DNA of 27,022 nt from Nitrospinota bacterium (lineage in GTDB: Bacteria; JADFOP01), in assembly GCA_022562795.1 (NCBI GenBank), contig JADFOP010000029.1, positions 1 through 27,022 on the forward strand. The letters run 5' to 3'. The position numbers were made by a program, and so were the translations under genes. This document shows, piece after piece, positions 7,655 through 14,528 of the stretch. Numbering within the stretch: position 1 is the stretch's first letter; the number at the start of each line of letters is the position of its first letter. The notes below the pieces were generated by a model. It saw only the letters and a program-made list of their open reading frames with translations. It made no database searches and was not told the DNA's origin.

Positions 7655-7765
7655 GCGGGCCGCTCTGGCCGGAGCCGAGGCTCGTCCCTTCGGCCCCTCC
7701 ATCATCGCGGCCCCATCTTCGTCTGTGCCTCCAAGGTTGAACTCCGAATCGCCAGAGAGTAGAAT

Positions 7766-7801
7766 GAGATACGAATGCCCGGCCTTGGGCATTCGTATCT
7801 C
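7766..7801. repeat. Perfect 15-bp inverted repeat in the leader of the Crp/Fnr gene
   Basis: GAGATACGAATGCCC (7766-7780) and its exact complement (7787-7801) enclose GGCCTT. The hairpin ends three bases before the AGGA ribosome binding site (7804-7807) and twelve before the ATG. It has no T-tract, so it is not a clear intrinsic terminator. It may be a dispersed palindromic repeat, a leader structure affecting translation, or an operator. The dyad does not resemble the TTGAC palindromes. Confidence 0.85.
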
Positions 7802-7812
7802 GTAGGACGCAC

Positions 7813-8502
7813 ATGGCGACGACATCCCGCGGCCTCAAAACAATCCCCATCTTTGCCGACCTGGAGTCCTCCGACCTGGAACTGCTGGAGGCTGTTGCGT
7901 CTCGACGGACGCTCGGGCGGGGCGAGCATCTCTTCTTCGAGGACGACCCTTCCGTGGGATTTTTCGCGTTAGAGAGCGGGCTCATCAAAATCTACAAGAT
8001 AGCCCCCGACGGCCGGGAGCAGGTGCCCTACTTCATAGGGCCAGGCCAGACCTTCGCCATAGCTTCTCTCTTTGGCGATGGGTTATACATGGCCAACGCT
8101 GAGGCCGTCGAGCCCTCGAAGCTGTGGCTTATTGCCAAGGCCCCGTTTCTCGACCTGGTGCGGGCTGAGCCGGAGCTGGCCGTCAAGCTGCTGGCGTATA
8201 TGGCCCAGTGGATGAAGCGCCTTCTGGCCCTCGTCGAGACCCTCTCGCTCAAGAACGTGGAGGCCCGGCTGGCCGAGTACATTTTAAGCCGCGCTCATGT
8301 GGATGGCCGCCACACCGACGATGGCGACATCTTGCTCACCCTCGATGTGGAAAAAAAGATGATTGCCGCCCATCTGGGCACCATCAGCGAGACCCTCTCG
8401 CGCTCGCTTAGAAAGCTAAAAGACCGGGGCCTCATCCGCGAGGACGGCCCCCTAATCATCATCACAGACCTCGAGGGTCTCCGAAAGATTGCCGCAGGCT
8501 AA
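7813..8502 (+). CDS. Crp/Fnr-family transcriptional regulator, cysteine-free
   Basis: The 229-residue protein has an N-terminal cyclic-nucleotide-binding-type beta-barrel (residues about 14-115), a long dimerisation helix (115-150), and a C-terminal winged helix-turn-helix. The recognition helix reads TISETLSRSLRKLK (190-203), and its E193-x2-S196-R197 arrangement is that of FNR (E-x2-SR), which reads TTGA half-sites. The protein has no cysteine at all, so an oxygen-labile [4Fe-4S] sensor is excluded; a DNR-like heme/NO sensor or a small-molecule ligand is possible. TTGAC palindromes lie upstream of the molybdoenzyme operon and directly downstream of this gene, before the stress protein, so it probably controls both. 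An AGGA ribosome binding site at 7804-7807 supports the start. Confidence 0.9.
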   Translation: MATTSRGLKTIPIFADLESSDLELLEAVASRRTLGRGEHLFFEDDPSVGFFALESGLIKIYKIAPDGREQVPYFIGPGQTFAIASLFGDGLYMANAEAVEPSKLWLIAKAPFLDLVRAEPELAVKLLAYMAQWMKRLLALVETLSLKNVEARLAEYILSRAHVDGRHTDDGDILLTLDVEKKMIAAHLGTISETLSRSLRKLKDRGLIREDGPLIIITDLEGLRKIAAG

Positions 8503-8547
8503 CGCTCAACCCTCCCGCTCGCCCTTACCTACAAAAACCGCAATCCT

Positions 8548-8589
8548 TTGACTTAAGTCAAGGTGCCTGGCAGACGTGGAGGCTATCCT
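8548..8589 (+). promoter_or_regulatory. FNR/CRP-family operator and class II promoter of the universal stress gene
   Basis: TTGACTTAAGTCAA at 8548-8561 is a perfect 14-bp palindrome of the TTGAY-N4-RTCAA type. A -10-like TATCCT lies at 8584-8589. The distance from dyad centre to -10 is 29.5 bp, identical to the site at 2743-2786, so both fit activation from about -41.5. The stress protein's ATG is about 120 bases downstream of the predicted start site. Confidence 0.75.
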
Positions 8590-8715
8590 ACGTTCAGGGA
8601 GAGGCTTCTAAGAATGCGCCCGTGCTCAACCGCTCCAAACTAGGACCGCCGGGCCGTTGGATGCAGAGGCCCGGAACGGGCGAAGGCGAAGGATCCAAGG
8701 AAAGGAGGGGGGACG

Positions 8716-9201
8716 ATGTTCAGGAAAATCCTGGTTCCACTGGACGGCTCAAGCTTGGCCGAGAAGGCCCTTCCCGTCGCTGAGGAGGAGGCCAAGGCCC
8801 ACGGAGCGAGCATCGTGCTGCTGCGAGTCGTCCATCCAAATTTCTTCGACAAGCCCTTTAGCAAGGCTGAGAAAACCCTCATTGAGAAGTACAAGGAGCA
8901 GGCGAATAAGTACCTCGCCATCGTGGCGGAGAGAGTTCGGAACGAGGCGGCGGTGAATGTGAATGTTGAGGTCGAGGAAGGTGATCCAGTGAAAGTCATT
9001 CTCGATGTGGCCGAGGCCCAGAAGTGCAGCCTGATCGCAATGACCACCCACGGCTTTTCCGGATTGAGGCATATAACGTTGGGCAGCGTGGCGAGCAAGG
9101 TGGCCAAGGCGGCCAAGGCGCGCGACATTCCTTTGCTGCTAATAAGAACCGCTCCCCTGACCGTCTCGGCAATGGAGGCCGAGGCGGCGGTTGCTTTTTA
9201 A
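8716..9201 (+). CDS. Universal stress protein, UspA-like
   Basis: The 161-residue single-domain protein begins FRKILVPLDGSSLAEKALPVA, the usual Usp opening with the adenine-contacting Asp. It ends with the nucleotide-binding stretch MTTHGFSGLRHITLGSVASKV, a TTHG-x9-GS variant of the G-x2-G-x9-G[ST] motif. This suggests ATP binding. Usp proteins commonly rise under oxygen limitation, and here the gene has its own FNR-type operator. AAAGGAGGGG precedes the ATG by a few bases, a strong ribosome binding site. The last 15 residues after the Usp fold (TVSAMEAEAAVAF) are extra and of no recognised function. Confidence 0.9.
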   Translation: MFRKILVPLDGSSLAEKALPVAEEEAKAHGASIVLLRVVHPNFFDKPFSKAEKTLIEKYKEQANKYLAIVAERVRNEAAVNVNVEVEEGDPVKVILDVAEAQKCSLIAMTTHGFSGLRHITLGSVASKVAKAAKARDIPLLLIRTAPLTVSAMEAEAAVAF

Positions 9202-9314
9202 GAAAGGCTGGCCGGGTCCTCAGCCGACGCCGAAAGGGAATTGTCCCCTATCCCTGACTCTCACGTCGGGGGAACGATGACGAGGGGCCCGGCCACAGAT
9301 AGGAGATAAAACCC

Positions 9315-9387
9315 ATGATCATCTTCGAGTACCGCTTCGACGTCTTGCCGGGCAAGATGGAGGAGTTCCTTTTACGCTCGAAACGCC
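9315..9387 (+). pseudogene. Truncated 5' end of a small NIPSNAP/Dabb-like reading frame
   Basis: An ATG at 9315 follows AGGAGA at 9301-9306 with good spacing. It opens MIIFEYRFDVLPGKMEEFLL, which resembles the first strand and helix of ferredoxin-like alpha-beta-barrel proteins (NIPSNAP or stress-responsive Dabb type) that typically begin with M-I-x-E-x-R-x-x-V-x-P-G-K. After about 24 codons the sequence becomes the 3' half of a tRNA-Gly gene, so the gene is cut. Homology over so short a stretch is weak; the ribosome binding site and the abrupt join are the main reasons to list it. Confidence 0.4.
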
Positions 9388-9432
9388 TTCCCAAGCCGGA
9401 GGTCGCGGGTTCGAGACCCGTTGCCCGCTCCA
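9388..9432 (+). tRNA. 3' half of a tRNA-Gly (CCC) gene, 5' half missing
   Basis: From the anticodon loop onward the sequence is a good tRNA: loop TTCCCAA (9388-9394, anticodon CCC), 3' anticodon strand GCCGG, variable AGGTC, T-arm GCGGG-TTCGAGA-CCCGT (9405-9421), acceptor strand TGCCCGC, discriminator T and encoded CCA (9430-9432). The 5' anticodon strand would need to be CCGGC but reads ACGCC. No D-arm or matching GCGGGCA acceptor strand lies at the expected distance. A terminator follows the CCA. The join lies at the 5' edge of the anticodon loop, a usual crossover point for tRNA-targeting integrases, so this looks like an attachment-site remnant. Confidence 0.7.
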
Positions 9433-9437
9433 TCTTA

Positions 9438-9473
9438 GAGCCCGGAATTCAACAAGTTCCGGGCTCATTCTTT
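9438..9473 (+). terminator. Intrinsic terminator behind the tRNA-Gly half
   Basis: GAGCCCGGAA (9438-9447) pairs perfectly with TTCCGGGCTC (9457-9466) around a 9-nt loop, followed by ATTCTTT. It starts six bases after the CCA end and was probably the tRNA gene's own terminator. Confidence 0.85.
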
Positions 9474-9521
9474 ATAAAGCAGTTGAAGATAGGTTCGTGT
9501 GGTGCGATTCGGCCCGGCCGT

Positions 9522-9989
9522 TCAGCCCCAGTGGCGACCCGTCGCCCCGATGAGGGCGGTCAGCAGACCGAGCGGCAGGTTGATGGCGATGATCAGCCGG
9601 ATCTGGTTGAGGCGCCTGCCTGCTTCGGCCAGATCGTTGGCCCCCAGGGCATCTTTGAAGCGGCGGTAGGGCGCGAACCAGAGGTGCAGGTAGAGCAGGA
9701 TCATCGTAAGCCCCGTCACCTGCATGATGTGGACATGGACGCCAACCGAGCCGAAGCCGCCTAAGACGACGAAGATCATCCCGTAGCCGCTTAAGAGCAA
9801 GGCCGCGATCGAGGCCCAGACCCAGGGGAAAAACTTCTCGAAGCCCCGCCCCCAGAGCTCCAGCCTCTGGGCGGGCTCGAGCGGCCCGGCAGCCGGCCTG
9901 AGGCACATGTAGGCGAAGAACATCCCGCCGACCCATACGATGACGGCGAGGGTGTGTAGCCCCATGGCCACCATTGAGAATAATCCCAT
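9522..9989 (-). CDS. CopD-family four-helix membrane protein
   Basis: The 155-residue protein has four hydrophobic segments: residues about 5-30, 55-78, 85-105 and 130-150. It includes LHTLAVIVWVGGMFFAYMCLRP at the start and a central HVHIMQVTGL segment. This is the pattern of CopD-like proteins (putative copper-resistance or heme-handling, with conserved histidines in helices). The true activity of this branch is unknown. It stands alone on the minus strand, convergent with the tRNA-Gly remnant. A GAGG lies eight bases before the ATG on the minus strand. There are no copper genes nearby, so I give no gene symbol. Confidence 0.75.
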   Translation of the reverse strand: MGLFSMVAMGLHTLAVIVWVGGMFFAYMCLRPAAGPLEPAQRLELWGRGFEKFFPWVWASIAALLLSGYGMIFVVLGGFGSVGVHVHIMQVTGLTMILLYLHLWFAPYRRFKDALGANDLAEAGRRLNQIRLIIAINLPLGLLTALIGATGRHWG

Positions 9990-10459
9990 AGTATTTACCT
10001 CATCCTATTTTTTCGTCAGTTTCTCTTACCTTCATTCCGCTCCATTTTCCGGGACAGGCTCCCGTATGTCAAGAAAACCTGGGGATTCGTCCTTCCGAGA
10101 TGGGCGGGCAGCCACCCGCTTCAGGCGGACCGAAAGGGAGTCGAGGTCCGGGGGTCGCAAGCGACCTTTGGTCGCCCGACTACCCGATATCATTCATTGC
10201 TTGACACCATTTTACACTTTTCAGCCTCTTAGACGGCCGCATTTCATTTAATGCCAGTAAGTTCAATGTCTTGCATCCAGCTTGACGCTTCCTTAAAAAC
10301 CCAAGATGTGTCTAAAAGTGTCACGTGGCCGGAGGGCGATCTCCAGGCTAAGGCTGGGTAGACATGCGGGCCTTTGAGGGATATATTTTCCTTAGGGCGT
10401 TATGGTATCCTCGATGATAGAAAAAAGAAATTAGGGCGAACCGAGAAAGGACCCTCATC
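9990..10459. other. 470-bp spacer between CopD-like gene and aconitase
   Basis: I see no gene here; the frames crossing it lack a recognisable protein. It contains a short hairpin, GGTCGC-AA-GCGACC, near 10155, and a CCGC-TTCAGG-CGGA sequence near 10120 that resembles the CCGCCTNAGGCGG palindromes of the 18.8-19.2 kb repeat cluster. TTGACA occurs at 10201 without a convincing -10 partner. An AGAAAGGA ribosome binding site for aconitase sits at its right end. Confidence 0.45.
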
Positions 10460-12421
10460 ATGGGAACCAATCTAACAAGAAAAATTTTGCAAGAGCATCT
10501 CGTCTCCGGCGAGATGTCTCCGGGCGAGACGATCGCTATCGGCATAGACCAGGTCCTGGTGCAGGACCTCACCGGGACGCAGGCGTTTCTCCATTTCGAG
10601 GCGATGGGCATCGAAAGGGTCCGTTGCGAGTTGGCTGTGTGCTTCGCCGACCACAACGTCTTGCAGATTAAGCCGGAGAATATGGAGGACCACATCTACC
10701 TTAGGACGGCGGGCCGGAAGTACGGTATCTGGTTCGCCAAGCCCGCCAGCGGGATCGGCCACCAGATCCACCTCGAGCACTTCGCCGTTCCGGGCAAGAC
10801 GGCGCTCGGCGCCGACAGCCACACGCCCCACTGCGGGGGGATAGGGATGATCGCCATCGGCGCGGGGGGGATGGACGTGGCTGTCGCCATGGGCGGCGGG
10901 CCCTTCCACATGCTTATGCCTCGGGTGGTCAACGTACACCTCACCGGCGAGCTCAGGCCTTGGTGTACGGCCAAGGACGTCATCCTTGAGCTCCTTCGCC
11001 GCCTCACGGTGCGGGGGGGCAAGGAGAAGGTCTTCGAGTTCACCGGGCCGGGAATCAGAAGCCTCAACGCCCAGCAGCGGGTCACCATCACCAACATGGG
11101 GACCGAGCTCGGCGCAACGACCAGCATCTTCCCCAGCGACGACATAACCCTGGAGTTTTTCCGCCGCCTGGGGCGCGAGGGCGACTGGCGCGAGATTCTG
11201 CCCGACGACGATGCCGGCTACGACGAGGTCATCGAGCTAGACCTATCGACCATCGAGCCCTTGATAGCCGAGCCGAGCCTGCCCGACAAGGTCGTTCCGG
11301 TCCGCGAGGTGGCGGGCACCAAGGTCCACCAGGTCATGGTCGGAAGCTGCACCAACGGCTCGTACACCGACCTACAGGCGGTGGCCAAGATGATGAAGGG
11401 AAGGCGGGTCCACCCGGAGACGACCTTCTTCATCCACCCGGCCAGCCGCATGGCCCTGGAGCTTCTGGCCAAGGAGGGCTACCTGGGAGACCTCCTCGCC
11501 GCAGGGGTCAACGTGGCCGAGGCCACGTGCGGGGCCTGTATCGGGCTCGGCCACGTGCCCGCACCAGGGACGGTGAGCCTTAGGGCCATCAACCGAAACT
11601 TCAGGGGCCGAAGCGGCCTCAAGGACGACGCCGTCTACCTGGCCAGCTCCGAGACGGCCGCAGCCACCGCGATCCGGGGAGTCATCATCGACCCCCGCGA
11701 CCTGGGCGAGGAGGAGGGCTTGGAGGCCCCGCCGGCCGAGCTCCCCTCCGAGATCAGCCAGGACAACCCGAACCTCATTCCCCCGGCTTCGGATGAGGAG
11801 GCTCCCGCCATTGAGGTGGAGCGGGGTGAGAACATCGTTCCGGCTCCGATGAAAGGGGCGCTCGAGGCCTCTGTGAGCGGCGAAGCGCTCCTGAAGGTCG
11901 AAGACGACATCAGCACCGACCACATCATGCCGGCCAGCGCCGATATTCTCGCCTATCGGTCGAACATCCCAAAGATAAGCGAGTTCGTATTTCATCGGCT
12001 CGACCCCACCTTCAGCGAGCGGGCCAAGGCCAAGGGCAGCGGCTTCATCGTGGGGGGGCTCAACTACGGCCAGGGCTCGTCCCGCGAGCACGCGGCGCTG
12101 GCCCCCATGTTTCTCGGGCTCAAGGGCGTATTGGCTAAGTCCTTCGCGCGGATTCACCACGCCAATTTGGTGAATTTTGGGCTTTTGCCCATGGTCTTCG
12201 CCTCCACGGACGATTACGACATGATCGATCAGGGCGATGAGCTCGCCATCGAGGGCACCTGGGAGGGGGTTGATCAGGGCAGGCTCACCGTGCAGAACAA
12301 GACCAAGGGGACGACCATCGAGGTGACTTTGGAGCTCACCGATCGCCAGGGGGAGATTCTCAAGGCCGGCGGCCTTCTGCCTTACACCCGTGATTTAGGG
12401 TCCGGCGGCGCATCTGCCTAG
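10460..12421 (+). CDS. Aconitate hydratase, Aquifex-type
   Basis: It isomerises citrate and isocitrate in the TCA cycle using a [4Fe-4S] cluster. The 653-residue length and the order of domains match the short Aquifex-type putative aconitase group rather than the ~890-residue AcnA or the rearranged AcnB. Cluster ligands are C297 (GSCTNGSYTD) and C357/C360 (ATCGACIGLG). GADSHTPHCGGIGM near residues 117-130 is the usual substrate-side loop. The C-terminal swivel domain has KVEDDISTDHIMPA and NYGQGSSREHAAL. A connecting acidic linker lies around residues 425-460. AAAGGA precedes the ATG. A homoaconitase or isopropylmalate isomerase is less likely, because the fused swivel domain and DDISTDHI are aconitase features. 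It appears monocistronic. Confidence 0.9.
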   Translation: MGTNLTRKILQEHLVSGEMSPGETIAIGIDQVLVQDLTGTQAFLHFEAMGIERVRCELAVCFADHNVLQIKPENMEDHIYLRTAGRKYGIWFAKPASGIGHQIHLEHFAVPGKTALGADSHTPHCGGIGMIAIGAGGMDVAVAMGGGPFHMLMPRVVNVHLTGELRPWCTAKDVILELLRRLTVRGGKEKVFEFTGPGIRSLNAQQRVTITNMGTELGATTSIFPSDDITLEFFRRLGREGDWREILPDDDAGYDEVIELDLSTIEPLIAEPSLPDKVVPVREVAGTKVHQVMVGSCTNGSYTDLQAVAKMMKGRRVHPETTFFIHPASRMALELLAKEGYLGDLLAAGVNVAEATCGACIGLGHVPAPGTVSLRAINRNFRGRSGLKDDAVYLASSETAAATAIRGVIIDPRDLGEEEGLEAPPAELPSEISQDNPNLIPPASDEEAPAIEVERGENIVPAPMKGALEASVSGEALLKVEDDISTDHIMPASADILAYRSNIPKISEFVFHRLDPTFSERAKAKGSGFIVGGLNYGQGSSREHAALAPMFLGLKGVLAKSFARIHHANLVNFGLLPMVFASTDDYDMIDQGDELAIEGTWEGVDQGRLTVQNKTKGTTIEVTLELTDRQGEILKAGGLLPYTRDLGSGGASA

Positions 12422-12669
12422 AGCTCCATCTTTCCAAGGCGACTTCCTCCGCTGGGGCGGCAAATGTCATCCCCATCCCTTCGGGGCAGGCTCTTTTCGA
12501 CACCAGTCTATCCCATCCCAGGTTGCTGACGGCCAGGTCGACGGCCCGAGAACAACCTCTATTGGTGCCTCTCTTAGGAATTATTACAAAGGAGGCGCCG
12601 ATATAGGCAAACTGCGGGCCGCAGTATTATGATACGCAAAATTAATTTGTTGAAATCTACATTTTTGTG
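12422..12669. other. Spacer between aconitase and the histidine kinase promoter
   Basis: No gene is visible. A small palindrome, CTGCGG-G-CCGCAG, lies at about 12610-12622. I see no clear intrinsic terminator for aconitase. The right half becomes AT-rich and leads into the promoter at 12670. Confidence 0.4.
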
Positions 12670-12697
12670 TTGACTTCAGTGAAGGGCTTATTATAAT
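12670..12697 (+). promoter_or_regulatory. Sigma-70-type promoter of the histidine kinase
   Basis: TTGACT (12670-12675) and a perfect TATAAT (12692-12697) are separated by 16 bp, in an AT-rich stretch about 80 bases before the kinase start. A 9-bp hairpin, AATTTCCTT / AAGGAAATT (12712-12735), lies in the resulting leader. Confidence 0.75.
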
Positions 12698-12776
12698 AGG
12701 CATCCTCCTAAAATTTCCTTTTAAATAAGGAAATTCGAGGCGTTTTCTATACCTCCAGGCGGGACGGTCCGTAGAG

Positions 12777-13922
12777 ATGCAGCAACCGTATACCCATCCC
12801 ATAGAGAGCAAGGACTACTTGGAGGCGCTTATTGAGCGGTCGATGGATGCCATTATATCGACCGATGCTGATGGAAATGTGGTCACTTTCAACCAGGGCG
12901 CAGAGGACCTCTCGGGCTATCGGAGGGAGGAGGTCATAGGCCAGCGCGTACGGGTGCTCTACGAGAGCGAGGAGGTTGCGAGAGAGGTGATGGGCCGGAT
13001 GCGCGAAGAGGGCGGTACACTCTCGGCCTTCGAGACAGAACTTCAGGCGAAGGACGGCCAGCTAATTCCCGTTTTGATTTCGGCATCAATGCTTTATGAC
13101 GAAGAGGGTAATGAAGTTGGGACGGTGGGCTTTAGCAAGGACATTAGGGAGCGAAAGCTGGCCGAGGATGATCTCCGGAAGGCCAGCGAAGAGCTTAAGC
13201 ACTCGTACGAGAGGCTGGAGCGAGCCCAGGCCTCGGCCATCTCTGCCGAGAAGCTGGCGGCCATTGGCCGGCTGACCGCCGGGGTCTCCCACGAGATCTT
13301 GAACCCACTTGCCATTATCACGATGAGCCTGCAGTTGATGATCAAAGACCAAAAGACCCCCCCGGAGATTGCCGACCAGCTCCGAGTCCTGGAGGAGCAG
13401 TCCTACCGAATTGCGAAAATCACCCAAAACCTCCTCTTTTTCTCTCGCCAGAGAGAGCCGGAGCGCAGTCCGCTCGATTTCAATCAGATGTTAGAGCGGA
13501 CCTTGGACCTCTTGGGGAATGAAATGATGCTGCAAAACATCTCCTTGGAGCTTAAGCTTGATGGAGGGTTGCCGCCCGTCTCGGCCGATCAGGGCCAGCT
13601 CCAGCAGGTGGTCCTCAACCTGCTGACCAACGCGAAGGACGCCATGCCCGACGGAGGCCAGCTCGTCCTGAGCACCAAGGCGGTCGAGAACAACGGTAAG
13701 AAATTTGTGGAGCTGCGGGTGGAGGACTCGGGATCGGGCATCGCCGCCGATCATATGGATAAAATCTTTGACCCCTTCTTTACCACCAAGCCCGAGGGGG
13801 AGGGAACGGGCCTTGGCCTTTCGATCTGTCAGGGCATCGTCGAGGCGCACGGGGGCTCCATCCGGGCCGAAAACATTCCAGAAGGGGGCGCGGCCTTAGT
13901 AATCCAAATGGGCTCAGAGTAA
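12777..13922 (+). CDS. Soluble PAS-domain sensor histidine kinase, NtrB-like
   Basis: The 381-residue protein has no membrane segment. A PAS domain spans residues about 13-128 (IERSMDAIISTDADGNVVTFNQGAEDLSGY, ending in the PAC-type GFSKDIRERKLAE). A coiled linker (130-160) leads to the dimerisation helix with the phosphoacceptor H172 in GVSHEILNPLA. The ATP domain shows the N box NLLTNAKDAM, G1 DSGSGI, F box DPFFTTK and G2 GTGLGLSI. It would sense an internal signal through PAS and phosphorylate a response regulator. No response regulator gene is near, so it is an orphan here. No heme or flavin ligand is obvious in the PAS. The ribosome binding site before the ATG is weak. Confidence 0.9.
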   Translation: MQQPYTHPIESKDYLEALIERSMDAIISTDADGNVVTFNQGAEDLSGYRREEVIGQRVRVLYESEEVAREVMGRMREEGGTLSAFETELQAKDGQLIPVLISASMLYDEEGNEVGTVGFSKDIRERKLAEDDLRKASEELKHSYERLERAQASAISAEKLAAIGRLTAGVSHEILNPLAIITMSLQLMIKDQKTPPEIADQLRVLEEQSYRIAKITQNLLFFSRQREPERSPLDFNQMLERTLDLLGNEMMLQNISLELKLDGGLPPVSADQGQLQQVVLNLLTNAKDAMPDGGQLVLSTKAVENNGKKFVELRVEDSGSGIAADHMDKIFDPFFTTKPEGEGTGLGLSICQGIVEAHGGSIRAENIPEGGAALVIQMGSE

Positions 13923-14085
13923 CCCCCTTACCTCCAGATCCTGCTCCCCCAGCGACCCATCTCCGACATGCCAATATCCTATTTTCTATAAAAGTCCGCC
14001 TGACGCTGCCTAACAGAAAGGGAGTCTTTTAAGGCTCTGCGGCATGCCCTCCATCTCCGTCAGCACTCTGAAAACTATTATATCC

Positions 14086-14114
14086 TTGACTATCAACTCA
14101 GGGTGCGATATATA
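14086..14114 (+). promoter_or_regulatory. Promoter of the cobalamin-uptake operon
   Basis: TTGACT (14086-14091) is followed after 17 bp by TATATA (14109-14114), or after 19 bp by TATAAT (14111-14116). It lies about 20-30 bases ahead of the cobalamin riboswitch. Confidence 0.7.
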
Positions 14115-14134
14115 ATAAACATAGTTGTCTTTCT

Positions 14135-14310
14135 CTGCGGATGCCCGCTAGGGCTGTAGACAGGGAAGAGGGTGAGAATCCCTCACGGTCTCTCCGCCAC
14201 TGTGATGGGGGACGAAAGCCCGAAGTCGCCACTGTCCCTTTGCCGGGATGGGAAGGCAGGGCGAGTAGGACGATCCCTAAGTCAGTAGACCTATTCGTAG
14301 AGCGTTTCCA
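14135..14310 (+). ncRNA. Cobalamin riboswitch aptamer
   Basis: The aptamer core is visible as GGTGAGAATCCCTCACGGTC (14171-14190) followed by CCGCCACTGTGA, the conserved strand seen in cobalamin elements. A further conserved part reads AAGTCGCCACTG. A B12 box, AAGTCAGTAGACCT, lies at 14279-14292. It sits in the leader of a TonB-dependent receptor gene, the expected target. Binding of adenosyl- or methylcobalamin would lower expression of the downstream transport genes. The exact 5' and 3' edges are approximate. Confidence 0.9.
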
Positions 14311-14361
14311 ACAGTCCTTCGGGGGTAGAGGACGTGGAAGTTGCTCGCATCACTCCACGGC

Positions 14362-14390
14362 CCCGGTTCTGGAAAGGACCGGGATTTTTG
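14362..14390 (+). terminator. Riboswitch expression-platform terminator
   Basis: CCCGGTTCT (14362-14370) pairs with AGGACCGGG (14375-14383), including one G-U pair, around a GGAA tetraloop; ATTTTTG follows. It lies between the B12 box and the receptor gene, so it probably forms when cobalamin is bound and stops transcription. Confidence 0.75.
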
Positions 14391-14484
14391 ATGGCCCCAA
14401 CCACGGGTCTCTTCCCGCCTGGGGCCGCCTTTCACATCTTCGAGCTCTCCACACCCTTCGCCCCTCGCCAGGACGTTCCGGCGA

Positions 14485-14524
14485 GGTGCGCGCCGTAGGC
14501 GCTCACCTCCCGCAAAGGGAGGTG
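14485..14524 (+). promoter_or_regulatory. Overlapping hairpins that hide or free the btuB ribosome binding site
   Basis: CACCTCCC (14504-14511) pairs perfectly with GGGAGGTG (14517-14524) around GCAAA. The right arm contains the GGGAGG ribosome binding site just ahead of the ATG at 14529. An alternative hairpin, GGTGCGCGCC (14485-14494) with GGCGCTCACC (14498-14507), has one mismatch and uses the same CACC, so the two structures exclude each other. This looks like a translational switch placed after the terminator. Confidence 0.6.
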
Positions 14525-14528
14525 TCCC

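Noticed and set aside
9348-9432. Complete 85-base tRNA using CCGGGCA at 9348-9354 as acceptor strand
   Set aside because: The first acceptor pair would mismatch, no D-arm or 5' anticodon strand can be drawn, and the segment reads as the start of a coding frame instead.
9248-9433. 61-codon minus-strand frame starting MERATGLEPATSGLG
   Set aside because: This peptide is a well-known false product of tRNA antisense sequence; here it arises from the tRNA-Gly half.
11372-12160. 262-codon minus-strand frame inside aconitase
   Set aside because: It is entirely antisense to strongly conserved aconitase sequence.
12670-12683. Third FNR-type operator (TTGACTTCAGTGAA)
   Set aside because: The right half has a mismatch, no -10 lies at the spacing shared by the other two sites, and TTGACT is better explained as the -35 of the kinase promoter.
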